Source: JACIWG01 sp049969935
GTDB lineage: Archaea > Thermoproteota > Nitrososphaeria > JACIWG01
Assembly: GCA_049969935.1 (NCBI GenBank)
Contig: JBMFNX010000010.1
Coordinates: 1-42,829 of the forward strand
Length of the DNA stretch: 42,829 bases
Direction: 5' to 3'
The translations under genes and the position numbers were made by a program. The stretch's first letter is position 1. The number at the start of each line of letters is the position of its first letter. Of the stretch, positions 41,062 through 42,829 are shown in pieces. The notes beneath the pieces were generated by a model. The model did not search any database, was not told the origin of the DNA, and saw only the letters and a program-made list of their open reading frames with translations.

Positions 41062-42132
41062 ATGGTAGATGATAGGATCATAAGACTTGCCAAACTCCTT
41101 GTAGAATATTCTACAGAAGTAAAGGCTGGAGACAGGGTGCTAATATCATGTGATGTTCACGCAAAAGATTTAGCACTTGAAGTCTACAAACAGTGTCTTC
41201 TGAAAGAAGCGTACCCATGGATAAAGGTTGACATTCCAGGAAGAAACTACATATTCTACAAGTATGCAAGCGATAAAATATTGAACTTTTTCCCAGAACA
41301 TGAACTTTATGAAATAAAAAATACTGACGTCTACATTGCATTAAGGGCGCCTTCAAACGTTAAGGAGCTTGCGAACATTGAAGCTTCAAAGATTTCCCAA
41401 CGTGTTAAGGTTCTTAAGCCAATATCGGACTGGAGAGTAGAAAAGACAAGATGGTGCGCCTTCTACTATCCTGTCGAATCACTAGCCCAGGAGGCTGGAA
41501 TGTCTCTAGAAGAATTCGAAGACTTTGTTTACAACTCTTGCCTAATAGACTGGAAAAGCCTTTCAAAAAATTTGCATGCATTAAAGAATGTGCTGGACAA
41601 AACTGACCAAGTACATATAGTTGGAGAAAAAACAGACCTAACATTTAGCATAAAGGGTAGGGTTGCAGAAGTTGGTGATGGAAAAAAGAATATGCCTGAC
41701 GGAGAAGTTTTTACAAGCGTAGTCGAAGACAGTGTTAACGGCCAAATCTTTTACGACATACCAGCAGTATATTTAGGTAATGTAATAGAGGGTATAAGAT
41801 TAAAGTTTAGGGAGGGAAATGTTGTCGAAGCGGAAGCAGTTTCTGGAAAAGATTTTCTGAAAAAGATTCTTGAGACAGATGATGGTGCAAAAAGGCTTGG
41901 AGAATTTGGTATAGGATTAAACTATAATATAGTAAGGCCTACTAAAAACATACTTTTTGACGAGAAAATAGGTGGAACAATACATACGGCATTAGGAAAC
42001 GGTTACAAAGAAACATTAAGCAAAAATGTTTCAGCAATACACTGGGATATAATAAAAGATTTGAGAAAAGATGGAAAGATCTATTTTGACAGCCAACTTG
42101 TCATGGAAAATGGGCGATGGAAGATAACATGA
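41062..42132 (+). CDS. M29-family metallo-aminopeptidase
   Basis: A 356-aa aminopeptidase of the thermophilic (aminopeptidase T/S) family. Metal-binding regions are NMPDGEVFTSVVEDSVNG, GEFGIGLNYNI, FDEKIGGTIHTALGNGY and SAIHWDIIKDLR near the C-terminus. The N-terminal domain is shorter than in the 410-aa bacterial enzymes. A TATA-like TTTTTATAAGATA about 25-30 bp upstream of the ATG suggests a leaderless, separate transcript from the kinase gene. Confidence 0.9.
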   Translation: MVDDRIIRLAKLLVEYSTEVKAGDRVLISCDVHAKDLALEVYKQCLLKEAYPWIKVDIPGRNYIFYKYASDKILNFFPEHELYEIKNTDVYIALRAPSNVKELANIEASKISQRVKVLKPISDWRVEKTRWCAFYYPVESLAQEAGMSLEEFEDFVYNSCLIDWKSLSKNLHALKNVLDKTDQVHIVGEKTDLTFSIKGRVAEVGDGKKNMPDGEVFTSVVEDSVNGQIFYDIPAVYLGNVIEGIRLKFREGNVVEAEAVSGKDFLKKILETDDGAKRLGEFGIGLNYNIVRPTKNILFDEKIGGTIHTALGNGYKETLSKNVSAIHWDIIKDLRKDGKIYFDSQLVMENGRWKIT

Positions 42133-42135
42133 AAT

Positions 42136-42693
42136 CTACACTTCCTTAACCTTTCTCGCAAGCATCTTTCCAGCTTCAACAATTTTAGCCAGTTCAGCTT
42201 CACCAGCTCTACCGTTAACTTCTAGAACATAAAGGACTTCAACATTAGAGCCAACCATATCCCTAATCTGTCTCACTGCACCACCAGCCCAGCCGAAGGA
42301 GCCTAATATTACACAGTATTTTGTAGGTGGACGCAACGCGTTAAACAGGTATAGGAAGTAAACCATTAAAGGATGGGCACCATTTAGTACTGTTGGAGCG
42401 GCTAAAACAACAGCCCTTGAGTCAACAAGATCCTTTATCAGGTCACCTAAGTCAGCATATGAAAGGTTGTATTCAATAACATTTACTCCTTCAGACATTA
42501 AAGTTTTCGATATCAAGTGAGCCATGTTTTCGGTTGAACCCCACATACTTGCATAAACTACAACCACCTTATCCCTTGTAGCACCCTCAACCCATTTCCT
42601 GTATAGGCTTAAAATTTTGTTCGGATTCCTGTATATTGGACCATGGCTTGGGGGTTTCACTCTACGTAGGCACATGTAGGTATGCATCGGCAT
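42136..42693 (-). CDS. fprA: Flavodiiron protein (FprA-like), C-terminal flavodoxin part only
   Basis: The 185-codon frame starts at ATG 42693, but family similarity begins only at VKPPSHGPIYRNPNKIL (around 42655), which matches the end of the metallo-beta-lactamase domain of A-type flavoproteins. The flavodoxin domain follows, with YASMWGSTENMAHLI for FMN phosphate binding and GSFGWAGGAVRQI. Such proteins reduce oxygen or NO at a diiron site, but that N-terminal catalytic domain is missing. The first dozen residues are probably artefactual. The gene is cut at the join with GC-rich DNA. It is convergent with the aminopeptidase, 3 bp apart. Confidence 0.75.
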   Translation of the reverse strand: MPMHTYMCLRRVKPPSHGPIYRNPNKILSLYRKWVEGATRDKVVVVYASMWGSTENMAHLISKTLMSEGVNVIEYNLSYADLGDLIKDLVDSRAVVLAAPTVLNGAHPLMVYFLYLFNALRPPTKYCVILGSFGWAGGAVRQIRDMVGSNVEVLYVLEVNGRAGEAELAKIVEAGKMLARKVKEV

Positions 42694-42829
42694 ACCTATC
42701 GTATGTGTAGTAGAGCTTGGGCTTCACAGCATCATATAGCTCCCTCACGAGTTCATCGGGAGCCTTCCGCTCCGCCCCTGTCAGGAAGTACCCACCCACC
42801 AGTGATGGCAGGATATGCTCATCCCACCA
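42662..42829 (-). CDS. Unidentified GC-rich coding fragment, runs off the right edge
   Basis: The minus strand is open from the window edge to TAG at 42662-42664, 55 codons, including APDELVRELYDAVKPKLYYT. Codon use is rich in CTG, GTG, GCC and CCC, unlike the rest of the window; 72 of the last 129 bases are G or C. It does not match the N-terminal domain of flavodiiron proteins as I know it. It overlaps the start of the fprA fragment in another frame. It is probably foreign or mis-joined sequence. Confidence 0.4.
   Translation of the reverse strand, partial: WWDEHILPSLVGGYFLTGAERKAPDELVRELYDAVKPKLYYTYDRYADAYLHVPT
42679..42696. repeat. Perfect 7-bp inverted repeat at the right-edge join
   Basis: GGTATGC and GCATACC enclose ATCG. 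CACAT and ATGTG lie outside the arms on either side with imperfect spacing. It falls at the boundary between ordinary low-GC sequence and the GC-rich tail. Confidence 0.55.

Overview
The window is a 42.8-kb piece of an archaeal chromosome with low GC. The archaeal signs are a class I lysyl-tRNA synthetase, a Cdc48/VAT-type AAA+ ATPase, a TldD/TldE pair, archease, an archaeal class I CCA-adding enzyme, UPF0200/UPF0201 proteins, a tRNA-Pro with a 17-nt bulge-helix-bulge intron at position 37/38, and TATA boxes 25-40 bp upstream of many starts, several apparently leaderless. The gene set fits an uncultivated archaeon, perhaps of the TACK side. I cannot place it at phylum level by reading alone. 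The window contains no CRISPR array, insertion sequence or rRNA that I can see.

Layout. Positions 1-5.1 kb hold a proteostasis block. The operon hsp20-cdc48-lysS is divergent from an ArsR-like regulator, and both sides share one palindromic TATA box and a 12-bp palindrome, resembling the Phr heat-shock regulon of Pyrococcus. 5.1-7.4 kb has a small hypothetical gene, a Holliday-junction-resolvase-like nuclease, a 40-aa membrane microprotein and a beta-CASP metallo-beta-lactamase ribonuclease. 7.5-11.5 kb has tldD-tldE and a convergent P-loop/PEPCK-HprK-like protein. 11.8-16.2 kb is an ammonia-assimilation operon: glnA, a class II amidotransferase with an inserted ACT domain that appears to start at ATC, and a GXGXG-ferredoxin-FMN glutamate synthase fusion. 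16.3-17.9 kb has Dph6-like and isoaspartyl-peptidase genes.

18.4-25.9 kb is rich in ion transport: an MgtA-type P-type ATPase with an extra C-terminal domain, a CDF transporter, two PhoU/TrkA-C proteins and a duplicated MgtE/SLC41 channel. It also holds an HpcH/HpaI aldolase and a 31-aa gene with a perfect Shine-Dalgarno. 26-28 kb has UspA, TatA and a small exported protein broken by two compensating frameshifts.

27.7-36.4 kb is dominated by RNA maturation: tRNA-Ser(UGA), archease, tRNase Z, 2'-5' RNA ligase family protein, CCA-adding enzyme and intron-containing tRNA-Pro(GGG), mixed with thioredoxin, AmrS-like radical SAM, PRPP synthetase, UPF0200/0201 and an atypical kinase. 36.6-42.1 kb looks catabolic: C45 hydrolase, Zn-dependent polyol dehydrogenase, class II aldolase, FGGY sugar kinase and M29 aminopeptidase. 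The right edge carries only the flavodoxin end of a flavodiiron protein, cut off next to about 165 bp of GC-rich DNA (72 of the last 129 bases are G or C). That join may be an assembly chimera or an insertion boundary.

The points most worth checking are the ATC start and ACT insertion in the glutamate synthase amidotransferase, the symmetric heat-shock promoter, the two microproteins, the doubly frameshifted exported protein and the right-edge join.
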